From Yoonia sp. R2331 (GTDB lineage: Bacteria; Pseudomonadota; Alphaproteobacteria; Rhodobacterales; Rhodobacteraceae): a stretch of 64,000 bases of DNA. The stretch covers positions 1-64,000 of the forward strand of contig NZ_JBGCUN010000002.1 of assembly GCF_041103235.1 (NCBI RefSeq), read 5' to 3'. Below, piece by piece: positions 8,829-18,142 of this stretch; positions within the stretch are counted from its first letter, which is position 1; the number at the start of each line of letters is the position of its first letter. Both the position numbers and the translations under genes were made by a program. The notes below the pieces were generated by a model. The model saw nothing but the letters and a program-made list of their open reading frames with translations, did no database searches and was not told where the DNA came from.

Positions 8829-9866
8829 GATTAGGTCATAGGTGTCCTGCAATCGCGCCAGATCAACGCGATATGCCGCATCCCCATCCTCGGTGATAAT
8901 ATTGCAGGCCGCGCGATTTCCCATCGACAGGGCCACCCCGAATTGGCTGGTGTTGAAATGGTTGGACGGGTTCAACACCCAAAGCGTTCCGCCAGGTTTG
9001 ATCAGCCAATGCAGGTGGTCGGTATGGCTGCCTTCGATGGTCAATGCCACCTCTGCCCCGACGCAGCGCGCGATCATCTCTTGGATGGGTGTGGTGGCGA
9101 GGTCGATGACGTCAAACCCCATGACGTCTAGCGCCTTTTCCAACGCATCTTCGTTCGAAATTAGCCGCGCCGCACCCGTCGCACCGCGCTTCAGATAGAC
9201 CTTTTTGCCGTCACGTACCGACGCTGCGCCATGTTCGAACATCCGGCGGCGCAATTCCTTGTACCGTTCTGCTTTGTGCGGCGACTGCGCAAAATCCTGA
9301 AACAGCGCCATCCGGGCGACGTGGTACTGGCCATTGGTTAACGAAGGCAGGTCAAAAATGCGTTCATACGCGCCTGCATGCCCCCATGATGTTGCCGCAA
9401 AGTGTATGCGTTGTGTATCCTTTGCAGGCAGCAGACATTGCGCAAAACTGCGCAACCAATGCCCGAAGAAAAAGTATGATCGGTCTTCCAGACAATAGGC
9501 AGCTTCGTCCAATTCATGGATCGGATCTGTCAGCAACGCTCGGTGGTCCAAACCTTTGGCCCGATTGAACGATCCGCCCCGCGCAAATACTCCGTTGAAC
9601 AGGACAAGCACGTCCCGCAGGTTATACTGCAACACTGGTGCATGCGTGATCTCTTGCGGTTCAAAATAACGCAGGTGCATCGCAAGATTATGATTTGCAA
9701 TGGTTTTTGTGATCTTTTCACTCTCACCCGGCAAGGCGATCAATGGGGCGAAATGGCTTTGTGTTGCCGGTGCGATTTCAACTACGCTGGTGCTTGCCTC
9801 GGACAAGGAATGCGCAGGCACAAACCGACGAAAAAGTGCGTTTTTGTATGGCCTTAGCCGGATCAC
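8820..9866 (-). CDS. Glycosyltransferase family 61 protein
   Basis: The C-terminal half has the GT61 (formerly DUF563) pattern: KVYLKRG, then RLISNEDALEKALDVMGF, EVALTIEGSHTDHLHWLIKPGGTLW, and NPSNHFN. An EDRSYFFFGHWL stretch precedes it. Bacterial members act in capsule and LPS synthesis. The start is uncertain: the frame begins with TTG at 9932, three bases after the wzx stop, but a GTG at 9866 has GGAAG ahead of it and leads straight into IRLRPYKNALFRRF, so that start is preferred. It is the last gene of the minus-strand operon that begins at 15,543. Confidence 0.82.
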   Translation of the reverse strand: MIRLRPYKNALFRRFVPAHSLSEASTSVVEIAPATQSHFAPLIALPGESEKITKTIANHNLAMHLRYFEPQEITHAPVLQYNLRDVLVLFNGVFARGGSFNRAKGLDHRALLTDPIHELDEAAYCLEDRSYFFFGHWLRSFAQCLLPAKDTQRIHFAATSWGHAGAYERIFDLPSLTNGQYHVARMALFQDFAQSPHKAERYKELRRRMFEHGAASVRDGKKVYLKRGATGAARLISNEDALEKALDVMGFDVIDLATTPIQEMIARCVGAEVALTIEGSHTDHLHWLIKPGGTLWVLNPSNHFNTSQFGVALSMGNRAACNIITEDGDAAYRVDLARLQDTYDLILK

Positions 9867-9935
9867 GTCAGATTGCTTCCGGTGCGTTCGGAAGCGACCC
9901 GCACCGCCTTTTGATTGCTCGCTTCGCCGCAAAGC

Positions 9936-11294
9936 TTACGTCGACAATATGCCAATGAACATATCCTGATTGAAGGCCAATGCCGTCGCACTTAGGCCCA
10001 CAAAAACGACGAAAAAGACGAAGTCTGCAATAGGGTCCCACGCATTGAAACGATTGGCGAAATAGGCCCGCAGGGGGTACGTGACGATTGCCGTGACCCC
10101 CGGTGCAAGGACTGCACCTACAATACCCAGCATGTTGATCCCAACAATCAAGGTTCCCATCTGGATCACCGCAGACAACAACGTCACAAGCAAAAGGTTT
10201 TTTGAGTCTCGGTTTGCCAGCAGAACATTGCCGTAGTCTTCGGAAATGATCATTGGCCCGGTTGAAATGGCATAAAGAACCACAATCGCCCCTGCCTGCA
10301 CGTAACGCGGATCATACAGCGCTTCAACCAGCCACAATCCCCCAAACATCAGCGGCGCGATCATCGCAAGCAGGCACCCGATCAGCATCCGCCTGGCACG
10401 GCGCATATTCCTGCGATTCTGTTCACTTTCTGCAGGCGGTCGCATGCGATAGAGCGGGACCAAAAGCGACGAAAACAGACGCTGGCCAAGCAACAAAGGC
10501 GCGGACCCCAGAAACATCCCGATGTTATAAATCCCCAGCAGCCCCAAAGAGATGTAAGCACCCAGAACTGCTCGGTCGCCTTGTTTCACAAAGAACCCGG
10601 CGATCGTATTCAGGAACAGGTATTTGCCAAAGTGGAAGATCTCCCAAAAATCATCGGTATTCCAATGAAGACGGTTGCGCTGCCCCGGCAGAAAGACATG
10701 GGACATGATCGTGTGGGACAGCCCACCAAGAAGCGTCCCAATCGCCAGCGCCCAAATCGATTGATAGATATAGGCGAGAACAATCATACAGACCGTCCCC
10801 ACAGCCTGCGATGCAATCTCGATAATGGTCACGCGCCCATATGCCAGATGTCGGCCGGCGGTCATGCCCTTGGTCGAAAAGAACCCCCTGATGACCATAG
10901 AAAACCCGACAACCTGCAAGAGCGGCACAAGGTCCGGTTCTTCGTAAAAATGAGCCAGCGGATATGATATCGCGCAGGCCAAAAGCCATAGCCCAAAGCC
11001 ACGAATGATCTGAAGCGTCCAGGCAGTATTCAGGTAGTTCCTCTCATCGCCACGGGAACTGGTGATAACCGAGGTTGTGATCCCGATGTCGGAAAACGTG
11101 GTTAGGCCAACGATAAAGACCTGCACCAGGGCCATCAGTCCAAATGCTTCCGGGAACAGCAGGCGCGTCAGGATAAGGTTGGAGGCAAGGCGCAGCATAT
11201 TTTGCCCACCAAAGCCAAACAGCAAGCTGCCAGAGCTTCGCAAGGCTCTGGTCTTCAGACTTTCGGTGCTCGCGGCTGGATCAGGATGCGCCAT
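9936..11294 (-). CDS. wzx: Oligosaccharide flippase (Wzx type)
   Basis: A 452-residue polytopic protein of the polysaccharide transporter branch of the MOP superfamily, with about 12-14 hydrophobic segments. The N-terminal helix pattern (ALRSSGSLLFGFGGQNMLRLASNLILTRLLFPEAFGLMALV in outline) is typical of LPS/EPS flippases. It should move lipid-linked repeat units across the inner membrane to the Wzy-like polymerase encoded in the same operon. A second flippase is encoded at 36,646-37,980, so two substrates or two polymers are possible. The 63-base gap before the next upstream gene (GT2, stop at 11,358) contains no obvious terminator. Confidence 0.9.
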   Translation of the reverse strand: MAHPDPAASTESLKTRALRSSGSLLFGFGGQNMLRLASNLILTRLLFPEAFGLMALVQVFIVGLTTFSDIGITTSVITSSRGDERNYLNTAWTLQIIRGFGLWLLACAISYPLAHFYEEPDLVPLLQVVGFSMVIRGFFSTKGMTAGRHLAYGRVTIIEIASQAVGTVCMIVLAYIYQSIWALAIGTLLGGLSHTIMSHVFLPGQRNRLHWNTDDFWEIFHFGKYLFLNTIAGFFVKQGDRAVLGAYISLGLLGIYNIGMFLGSAPLLLGQRLFSSLLVPLYRMRPPAESEQNRRNMRRARRMLIGCLLAMIAPLMFGGLWLVEALYDPRYVQAGAIVVLYAISTGPMIISEDYGNVLLANRDSKNLLLVTLLSAVIQMGTLIVGINMLGIVGAVLAPGVTAIVTYPLRAYFANRFNAWDPIADFVFFVVFVGLSATALAFNQDMFIGILST

Positions 11295-11357
11295 GTTCTC
11301 GCCCGTGACATTCTCTGGCTTCCGAACCCCATAGTCCGACCTCGGTACTGAGGAAAG

Positions 11358-12320
11358 TCATTTGTACTCAATCAGTTCAGGCTGACGGCCACGAATGCGA
11401 CGCCATAGATAGTCCAGAACTCCCAAACCTTCGGGTATTTTTCCAAGGGTCAAAAAGAATGCGCGCGTCCAATCCATCCCGCGCATGTTGAGGCGGGTAA
11501 CCTGCAGCGGCCAAATCACAAGTAGCAAGAGCGCCCAGCCACCGAGAAGTACCGCTATCAGCGAGAGAATGGGCAGTACGACCCCCCAGGCGACAGCGCG
11601 CCGGGTTTCTGTCACATTGTGCTGCTCAGGCGGTGCGCCATGCAATGCCGCGCCTTCGGCATAGGCGTGCCCCGCCCGACGATTGCGGCGCCACCACTGC
11701 CCGAAACGCTTGAGTGCCGCGTCATGAATGGTCATCGGATGAGCAATCCGGTAGATTTCTCCACCTGCAGCGCGCAATCGGACACACAATTCCGGTTCTT
11801 CGCCAGCGATCAGGTTAGGATTGAACCCGCCAACCTCTCTCAATGAGGTGACCCGCATCAATGCGTCGCCACCGCAGGCGCGCGCCTTACCTATCGGAGT
11901 ATCCCATTCTGCATCGATCAGTCGATTGTATATCGTCGCGTCAGGATAGCGTTCTTTGCGGCGCCCGCAGACAACAACTGCTGCCGGATGAGCATCCAAA
12001 AAAGCGCGAGCTGCAGTGATCCAGGCAGGTTCAACTTCACAATCGCCATCCACGAATTGCACAAATGCAAAGTCACCAGCGTCCAGAAGGGCGTCCAGTC
12101 CCGCATTTCTTGCACGCGCCGCCGTGAAGGGTGTGTTGGGATCCAATGCAACCACAGTTGCGCCCAGCGCGGTGGCCTTGTCGACGCTGTCATCTGTCGA
12201 CCCACTATCGACATAAATCACCGTCTTGAGCTGCAAAAGAAGCGATTGGATACAGGTGATCAGCCTGTCACCTTCGTTGCGACCGATCACGACCGCGCCG
12301 ATATCATCAAAGGTCGTCAT
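11358..12320 (-). CDS. Glycosyltransferase family 2
   Basis: A GT-A fold enzyme: AVVIGRNEGDRL at the N-terminus, VDSGSTDDS for nucleotide binding, FVDGDCEV for the metal site, and EEPELCVRLRAAGGEIYRI further on. About residues 235-290 are hydrophobic, so it is probably anchored in the inner membrane with a cytoplasmic active site. The start is the ATG at 12,320 whose ATGA overlaps the stop of the sulfotransferase gene, showing translational coupling. Its pairing with a sulfotransferase suggests that the sugar added here, or its neighbour, becomes sulfated. Confidence 0.92.
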   Translation of the reverse strand: MTTFDDIGAVVIGRNEGDRLITCIQSLLLQLKTVIYVDSGSTDDSVDKATALGATVVALDPNTPFTAARARNAGLDALLDAGDFAFVQFVDGDCEVEPAWITAARAFLDAHPAAVVVCGRRKERYPDATIYNRLIDAEWDTPIGKARACGGDALMRVTSLREVGGFNPNLIAGEEPELCVRLRAAGGEIYRIAHPMTIHDAALKRFGQWWRRNRRAGHAYAEGAALHGAPPEQHNVTETRRAVAWGVVLPILSLIAVLLGGWALLLLVIWPLQVTRLNMRGMDWTRAFFLTLGKIPEGLGVLDYLWRRIRGRQPELIEYK

Positions 12321-13159
12321 TTGACAGCAAACGGATAGCAAAGGTCCAACGCAGGGTGCCCCGGAAACATCGTTGCAAGATGTGCGCGGTCCGCCCGATA
12401 GACATGCTCAAGTCGCCCCACATCTTCTGTGGTCAGCTTTGGGCGTTCCTGCATCGTCCGGGACTTGCGAATGCGATCACGCAGCGCCTTGGGCACAAGC
12501 ACACGGCGCAAGCCGCGCGCGACTGGGTTGTCAATAATCAGCCCTTGCAGCGGGAAGGGGCGCATGCGGTCCGCCGACACATTTTGGCTTTCCATCTCAT
12601 GCTGCCAGGCAACTTGCCCTTCCAGCCCCAGAAAAATTGCGATCTTACCCAATTCTCCGTCTGGATCAGCTTTCACCTGCTCCAAGCTGGTCAGGTGGAT
12701 ATTTTCGACACCAAACGTATCGCAATACGGTTGAATTTGCATCGCATAACGCCCGTATTCGACAATCTCGGGCAGCACAGCAAGCGCCGTTGTCGGGTCT
12801 TGATCGACCTCTCCCATGCTCCATGCATGAATAAAATGCGAGACAGCACGCTCTACCGGGTTGCGCACCATGTATATCAGCTTTGGCCGCAATTGGGCCG
12901 CGCGCATCCGCGCAATCGTATGCGGATGGGTTGGTAGTTTTGTATAGTGCGTGCTCGCTTCTCCGGTCAGTTGACCAGATGTTGCATCCGCAAAAAGCGC
13001 CGCATACCAGTCCAAGCCGTTCTGAAAGACGTCATCATCCGAAAAGAAGTTTGGTTCTTTCGGTGTGGTCATGAATACCTGCGGCTGCGCTGCAAGCTGT
13101 GCTTGCAAGGTAGATGTCCCGCACTTCATCGCACCAATGATCATAAAGTCCGGTGACAT
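12317..13159 (-). CDS. Sulfotransferase (PAPS-dependent)
   Basis: The 5'-phosphosulfate loop is visible at the N-terminus as GAMKCGTSTLQ, preceded by a hydrophobic beta strand (DFMII). The 3'-phosphate site follows in the middle as MVRNPVERAVSHF. Length (280 residues) fits bacterial heparan-sulfate-type sulfotransferases. The ATG at 13,159 is one base after the stop of the upstream GT2; the longer frame to 13,312 would overlap it heavily. Lying between two GT2 genes in a Wzx/Wzy operon, it probably sulfates a sugar of the repeat unit. It is the first of four sulfotransferase genes in the window. Confidence 0.92.
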   Translation of the reverse strand: MSPDFMIIGAMKCGTSTLQAQLAAQPQVFMTTPKEPNFFSDDDVFQNGLDWYAALFADATSGQLTGEASTHYTKLPTHPHTIARMRAAQLRPKLIYMVRNPVERAVSHFIHAWSMGEVDQDPTTALAVLPEIVEYGRYAMQIQPYCDTFGVENIHLTSLEQVKADPDGELGKIAIFLGLEGQVAWQHEMESQNVSADRMRPFPLQGLIIDNPVARGLRRVLVPKALRDRIRKSRTMQERPKLTTEDVGRLEHVYRADRAHLATMFPGHPALDLCYPFAVK

Positions 13160-13160
13160 C

Positions 13161-14120
13161 CTATTGATTCGCCTGCCGATAGGGTTTGAGCGGGGCCCGC
13201 GCACCAATCCAGATATCACGCGCTTCATTTTCAACGGCGGGATAAACCTCTTTCCCTGCCAAACGCTTGAGGTGTGCGATTGCCCGACCAAGGTGCCAGC
13301 ACAAATTGGCAAGGATCAGGCCTGAATAACCATGCGCCTGACGCAAGAAACGAGAGCGCGATGCGTAGAAGTATGTCGGCATCCGCTTGCGGGCCTTTTC
13401 CAGCGCCTTGACCGGCCCGCTTCCACCCCGAAAGTGGATTGCGGTCGCCAGATCAGTCACGACTATTCGCCACCCCGCCCGCTGCGCACGCAGGCAATAC
13501 TCTGCATCCTCGAAGTAAAGAAAATAGTCGTCATCCATCAAACCGATCTGATTGATCATGTCCCGGTTCAGCAAGATGCAGGCAAAACTGGCCCAGTCGA
13601 TCTTATCTTCTGGCGCGCCTTTGGGCAGCGCCACCAATGAGCGTCGTAGCAACTTTGTTATGGGGCCAGTTGCCGCTGCCCTTTCAAGCTCGCTCAGCGG
13701 TGAAGCAAAGCGAAATCGGCTGATCTGCTCAGTCCCGTCATCACCTACCAACCTTGGCGCAATCATACCGGCATTAGGCGCAGAATTCGCCCTATCCATG
13801 ATAGCCTTCAGGAAACCCTTCTTAAGCAAAGCATCGGAATTCAGCACAAGCACATAGGCACCATCGCTATTTGTGATGCCCAGATTGTGGCCCCCTGAAA
13901 AGCCCGTATTCTCATCCGATCTTACCAATTTTACGGGCATGTTCGGATGGGCCGCGATCCATTCGGCAATCTGTTCAGCCGATCCATCGCCCGACGCGTT
14001 GTCCACCACCACAATATCCACGGCGAGGTCGCCAATGTCGTCTAGAACTGACTGCACGCACGACAAGGTCATGTCGCCGGTCTTGTAGTTGATAATCGAG
14101 ACAGAGATTTCACTGGGCAT
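13161..14120 (-). CDS. Glycosyltransferase family 2 (rhamnosyltransferase-like)
   Basis: A GT-A domain with VSIINYKTGD, VVDNASGDGS, NTGFSGGHNLGI and VLNSDALL; the last is the metal-binding region. A later FLYFEDAEYCLRAQRAGW is the acidic acceptor-side motif seen in WbbL/RfbF-type rhamnosyltransferases. dTDP-rhamnose genes occur at the right end of the window, so a rhamnosyl donor is plausible but not shown. The ATG at 14,120 starts seven bases after the stop of the Wzy-like gene. A run of basic residues and a weak hydrophobic helix near residue 275 suggest membrane contact. Confidence 0.9.
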   Translation of the reverse strand: MPSEISVSIINYKTGDMTLSCVQSVLDDIGDLAVDIVVVDNASGDGSAEQIAEWIAAHPNMPVKLVRSDENTGFSGGHNLGITNSDGAYVLVLNSDALLKKGFLKAIMDRANSAPNAGMIAPRLVGDDGTEQISRFRFASPLSELERAAATGPITKLLRRSLVALPKGAPEDKIDWASFACILLNRDMINQIGLMDDDYFLYFEDAEYCLRAQRAGWRIVVTDLATAIHFRGGSGPVKALEKARKRMPTYFYASRSRFLRQAHGYSGLILANLCWHLGRAIAHLKRLAGKEVYPAVENEARDIWIGARAPLKPYRQANQ

Positions 14121-14127
14121 GGAAAAT

Positions 14128-15543
14128 TCAGATCGCCTGACGTCGTTTGATCCGTTTGGTTTGGCGGGTATAGGGGCTAACTGCAACCGGGACTAGCTCT
14201 TCGGGGTCGTGTTGATCAGAACCATCGTTACCTTTCCAGTCCATGCGGCCCCAAAGCGCACCGGCGATTAACCACGTCAATGGCGTCATCGTCGCATTGG
14301 GGAGAAGATCAATCAGATTGGCACACAATACGATCGTCAGCGTCGTTGTCTCTGGTCCGACATTGTAGCGTTTTCGGCGAACATAGAAGAAAACAAGCGG
14401 TGCGATCATCAGTCCGAATTCGGACAGGTATCTTGTCCACCCACCAACACCAAAAATGATCACCCAATAGCCGTCGGTCACACTGATGTCGGTCCCCAAT
14501 TCGTCGTAGACCCGCGCGCGTCCCCAGCCACCCCATCCAAACAACGGGCGTTGGTTGGCCTTTTGCAAAAGGATATCTTCGTTCTCCAACCGGAATTGAA
14601 GTGATCCAGCACGATCAGCATTGATTGAAGCCGCAATTGAGACCGCCGTATCACCAGTCACCCATCCGCGTTCACGCAAGATGGGATAGGTCAACACAAT
14701 GGTACCGATGATCAGCGCCAACAGCATCTGGGTCCGTTGCGGTAGAAAAAACACGATAGGAACCAGCACGAACGCAATCGCCGCAGCCCCGAGAGAACTT
14801 GACAAAAGCAGTGTCAAAAAGATCCAGCCTGCAACCAGCCGTAGCTTTGTCCTTTGCTTCGGGAAGGCAGCAGACGCACCGACCGCTGCGATTGCCGCCA
14901 TTGCAAAGAATATCGCAAGCCAAAGACCATGTTCAAGAAACACCAAAGGCCGGAAATTGCCGCCCCTCACATGCTGAATCCAGTCGTGTGGAAAGAACCC
15001 ATAGACCATCCGATTAAGCTGTGGAGACATGCGAATTTCGTAGAGAGCTAGCAGGGAGTAACCCAAACCAGCCAGTGCAAGCACCATAAGCAATGTGCGA
15101 TGCTGCGAAGGACTGGCCAGAAAACGGTACGCCAAGATGAACGGAATCAACTGGATCATGACCCCCAGAACTGAAGAAAATCCGTCATAGACCCTCAACC
15201 CTGGCAAATAACCAACACGGTCATCATTGGTAAGGACTGTCAGAAACGCACCCGCGACAAGGCCCACCAACATGACCCAGGCGGCAAGACTTTTCGGGAT
15301 CCAACGCTGCAATGCATCAATGTTGGGTCGTTTCAGCGCAAAGAACGCGAGGAACAACGCCGTCAGCGCTGGGATCGAATCCTTGTCCAGCACCGGCAAT
15401 ACAGGAAGGTCCAATCCCGCAATGGAAGGCAGGATCAGATATCCGGCAATGATCGCGACAGAGATTGCGATCGGCATCCGGTACTTTTGGAACAGCACCA
15501 GCACCACTACAGGCCAACTGTAAAGAACCAACGACGCGAACAT
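14128..15543 (-). CDS. wzy: O-antigen ligase/polymerase-like membrane protein (Wzy)
   Basis: 471 residues with about a dozen hydrophobic segments and one long periplasmic loop (about residues 290-370) that holds REN/GWG-type residues: RLENEDILLQKANQRPLFGWGGWGRAR in outline. This layout matches the WaaL/Wzy family, which joins lipid-linked repeats in the periplasm. It is the first gene of the minus-strand operon and starts 213 bases from the divergent spike cassette. Within the window it is the only polymerase candidate. Ligase function cannot be excluded from sequence, but no lipid A-core genes are nearby, so polymerisation is favoured. Confidence 0.85.
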   Translation of the reverse strand: MFASLVLYSWPVVVLVLFQKYRMPIAISVAIIAGYLILPSIAGLDLPVLPVLDKDSIPALTALFLAFFALKRPNIDALQRWIPKSLAAWVMLVGLVAGAFLTVLTNDDRVGYLPGLRVYDGFSSVLGVMIQLIPFILAYRFLASPSQHRTLLMVLALAGLGYSLLALYEIRMSPQLNRMVYGFFPHDWIQHVRGGNFRPLVFLEHGLWLAIFFAMAAIAAVGASAAFPKQRTKLRLVAGWIFLTLLLSSSLGAAAIAFVLVPIVFFLPQRTQMLLALIIGTIVLTYPILRERGWVTGDTAVSIAASINADRAGSLQFRLENEDILLQKANQRPLFGWGGWGRARVYDELGTDISVTDGYWVIIFGVGGWTRYLSEFGLMIAPLVFFYVRRKRYNVGPETTTLTIVLCANLIDLLPNATMTPLTWLIAGALWGRMDWKGNDGSDQHDPEELVPVAVSPYTRQTKRIKRRQAI

Positions 15544-15756
15544 GTACTTTCGGCCCCTTTCCTAGCTGTTGAACCTGATGGCTTTGTAGCGGATTTCGGT
15601 GCGAGCTATCTCAACTTTTTGGCATTGCGAGGGCGGAAATCTGGTCCGTCACGGTGGCATCTGGGCAAATTAACCTTTGCCAGCGACCTTTGCCCTAACG
15701 ATTGCAGGTCATCCTCGTCGTCTCTCCACAACAATTTTATCGAGCAGGATCACAAC

Positions 15757-16020
15757 ATGCCACAGGACAAATTTGCTGACCATTCATCTGGCCTTGAAAG
15801 CCCTGCAACCTCTGTCATCGAGGTCACACCAAGCGATACGGCGGACCTCGCGACCGTAAGCCGGGCCATTAACGTCGCCGCCAATGGCAGCGTGCGCCTA
15901 ACGACGATTGATGGTGCAGTCGCCACGGTCAACATTGCCGCAGGGATCGCCTTTCCAATTCGTGCCGCCCGCATTTGGGCCACTGGCACGACTGCAACCG
16001 GCATTGTGGTCATGTCCTAA
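15757..16020 (+). CDS. GTA/phage-type spike base protein (Rcc01079-like)
   Basis: 87 residues without signal peptide. The layout matches, from memory, the spike base protein family named after R. capsulatus Rcc01079: a short polar start, GLESPA, then VTPSDTADL, a beta-rich middle, and a near-invariant end RIWATGTTATGIV. In R. capsulatus that protein (GhsA) with Rcc01080 (GhsB) forms the GTA head spikes that attach to recipient capsule. The ATG at 15,757 follows an AGGAT element; the frame is open further upstream, but the family starts here. Its stop overlaps the next gene's start (TAATG), so the cassette is translationally coupled. No capsid, terminase or tail gene is in the window. Confidence 0.8.
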   Translation: MPQDKFADHSSGLESPATSVIEVTPSDTADLATVSRAINVAANGSVRLTTIDGAVATVNIAAGIAFPIRAARIWATGTTATGIVVMS

Positions 16021-18131
16021 TGAGCGGCATCGGATTGGGGCTTGGCCTTGGCCCAGCGCAGGGCATGTTTTCGGGCGTGTTTGATGTGCCGGGCGGCGTT
16101 CTTTCAGTTGCAACAACATCGAGCGGGACGTTAGAAATCACGGCTGAGGCGGGCGCTCTCACGATCACTGTGCTGCCGCCTTCGCCCTTTGCCGGAACTT
16201 ACGAGACCACAACCGATGCATTGGCGCTGGGTCCGGTGAACCTTGTGCCGCCGGTCATTTCCGGTGCTGCAAACGTTGGCGAAGTTCTGACCGCGACGCT
16301 CGGCTTTTGGATATTTGATGCAAGTCTCGCACCACCGGTATCGACGATCCAATGGCGCAGCAATGGAACCGCCATCCCGGGTGAGACTGCGACCACGCTG
16401 ACCCTGCAAAACGCGGGCGTCGATGTATCGTTGACCGAAACGCTCGATCAGCCAGGCCTTACAGCCGTCAATGCAGACAGCAACGTCGTTGTTTTGCCGT
16501 TCCCATCGCAGTTGGTCACGATCCCAACGGGCACAGTTGGTGTCGATCAAACCAATTTCCCCGTGCGTTTCGACCTGGCCGATCTGTCACCCGTCATGTG
16601 GCAAGCTCTGCGCGCCGACGGGGGTAACCTACGCGCGACAAACGCAGCGGACGATCAGTCTTATCCACTGGACATCATCTGGATCGACCCGATCCTGCAG
16701 CGCGGGACAGCCTTTGTAAGACAAGACATTCTTGCAACAGCAGATGCCGATTTCACATTGCGCGCCCGCAGCTTGTCCACACCGCTGGCCCCAACAGACG
16801 ACCCGATCGGACGCAATGCGGTTTGGGCGGACTATTTGTCAGTCATTGCTTTCCCGGAACGGATCGACCGCACCGGCCAAAATGCCGTGTTCGAAACGGG
16901 CGGTTTCCCGGATAGTTATGTGCTTGAAAGGGTCAGTCCAGACATCCAGATGCATCAAGGCGTAACATGGGATGGCACGCATTGGTTTGTCGTTGATACC
17001 AACCAGATCAAAAAGTTTGATGTCGATTGGAACCTTGTTCAAACCGAAGACGACCCAATTGGACTTAGCGGCCTTTCGGCGGTCAACCACCTTGGTGACC
17101 CCTGCATTCACAACGGCGAATTGCTGATCCCGCTTGAGGTCTGGCCTTCCGGACCATTCACCAATCAACACATTGCCGTCTTTGATCCAGCAGACCTGAG
17201 CTTTGTGCGCAGTCATGACATTTCAGCAGCCGGTCGGGAGGCGTCAGCAATTGCCATCAACCCGGCTGATGGAAACCTTTATTGCACGGACTACACTGAT
17301 GGTTCGAACATTCCATACTTCACGCCGACTGGCACATATCTCGGTAACTTGGCGCTGTCGCAGACCATCAATCAGCTTCAAGGGATCGTTTTCCACGACG
17401 GGAAAATGTACCTCAGCTCTGATGCAGGCGATCACTTGTACGAGGCTTTGCCGGACGGCACCGTCACACCGACCCCAGTCTTCACCTCAATGCTGGGTGG
17501 CTCATTTGAAGGGATCACGTCCGATGGCAGCGATCTTTTCGTCTTGATCGACAGCGATCCATCGTCGATCTACCGCCTCTGCCCATCTGACAAATGTGAT
17601 CTACTACAGTTCGAAACCAATGCTTTGCGCGTGCAAGACCTGCCGTCGCAGGACGTTTGGACGGCCAGTGTGAGCGTGATGCCGCTGGACTTACCGCATA
17701 ATGGCGCGGTGATCTCTTTGGTGCGACAAGGCGGCGAGGCGAACCGCGCGACGGCAGCGATCCGCGAATCCTCAAACCCAGACAGCTACAATGCTTGGTC
17801 AAACGCGAACGGCTGGATGGTACCTGGGGCAACGCGTCGCCCCGAAATCGCCGAAACTGTTCGCTTTTCGTATGGGTACAACGGTGCGACCGAACGAAAG
17901 TTGCTACTCGATGGCACCCCCTATGCTGTCGATCCCGGTGTGACACCGCGTCCCGGCGGCGGCCAGATGATCTGGTTCACTGGCGCTGAGGACACGAACC
18001 CAACCGAACACGTTAAGGCAGTCATGTCTTTTGCATTTCTCTATGATGGCTATGCTTCGGATGCACGGCTGGCTGCGGAGTTTGCAACGCTGCATGACAC
18101 GAGCAACTTCTACAACACCAACTCTGGATAG
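16020..18131 (+). CDS. Large multidomain spike/fibre-like protein: Ig-like, propeller and lectin-like parts
   Basis: 703 residues, starting in the TAATG overlap with the spike base gene. It begins with MSGIGLGLGLG, a start often seen in GTA and phage structural proteins, and has no signal peptide. Residues about 80-155 form a bacterial Ig-like repeat (PPVISGAANVGEVLTAT, then IQWRSNG). Residues about 165-260 resemble DUF2341-type beta domains (NFPVRFDLADL and IWIDPIL). About 300-520 is a propeller-like region with repeated Asp-Gly turns (WDGTHWFVVD, ITSDGSDLFVLID). The last 150 residues look like a concanavalin/LamG domain. All parts are sugar- or protein-binding folds, in keeping with a receptor-binding fibre. 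The exact role is inference. Confidence 0.7.
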   Translation: MSGIGLGLGLGPAQGMFSGVFDVPGGVLSVATTSSGTLEITAEAGALTITVLPPSPFAGTYETTTDALALGPVNLVPPVISGAANVGEVLTATLGFWIFDASLAPPVSTIQWRSNGTAIPGETATTLTLQNAGVDVSLTETLDQPGLTAVNADSNVVVLPFPSQLVTIPTGTVGVDQTNFPVRFDLADLSPVMWQALRADGGNLRATNAADDQSYPLDIIWIDPILQRGTAFVRQDILATADADFTLRARSLSTPLAPTDDPIGRNAVWADYLSVIAFPERIDRTGQNAVFETGGFPDSYVLERVSPDIQMHQGVTWDGTHWFVVDTNQIKKFDVDWNLVQTEDDPIGLSGLSAVNHLGDPCIHNGELLIPLEVWPSGPFTNQHIAVFDPADLSFVRSHDISAAGREASAIAINPADGNLYCTDYTDGSNIPYFTPTGTYLGNLALSQTINQLQGIVFHDGKMYLSSDAGDHLYEALPDGTVTPTPVFTSMLGGSFEGITSDGSDLFVLIDSDPSSIYRLCPSDKCDLLQFETNALRVQDLPSQDVWTASVSVMPLDLPHNGAVISLVRQGGEANRATAAIRESSNPDSYNAWSNANGWMVPGATRRPEIAETVRFSYGYNGATERKLLLDGTPYAVDPGVTPRPGGGQMIWFTGAEDTNPTEHVKAVMSFAFLYDGYASDARLAAEFATLHDTSNFYNTNSG

Positions 18132-18142
18132 AGGCAGCGCGC

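Noticed and set aside
15487-15756. Long N-terminal extension of the spike base protein
   Set aside because: It runs over the wzy start region in antisense; the family starts at the ATG at 15,757, which has an AGGAT element.
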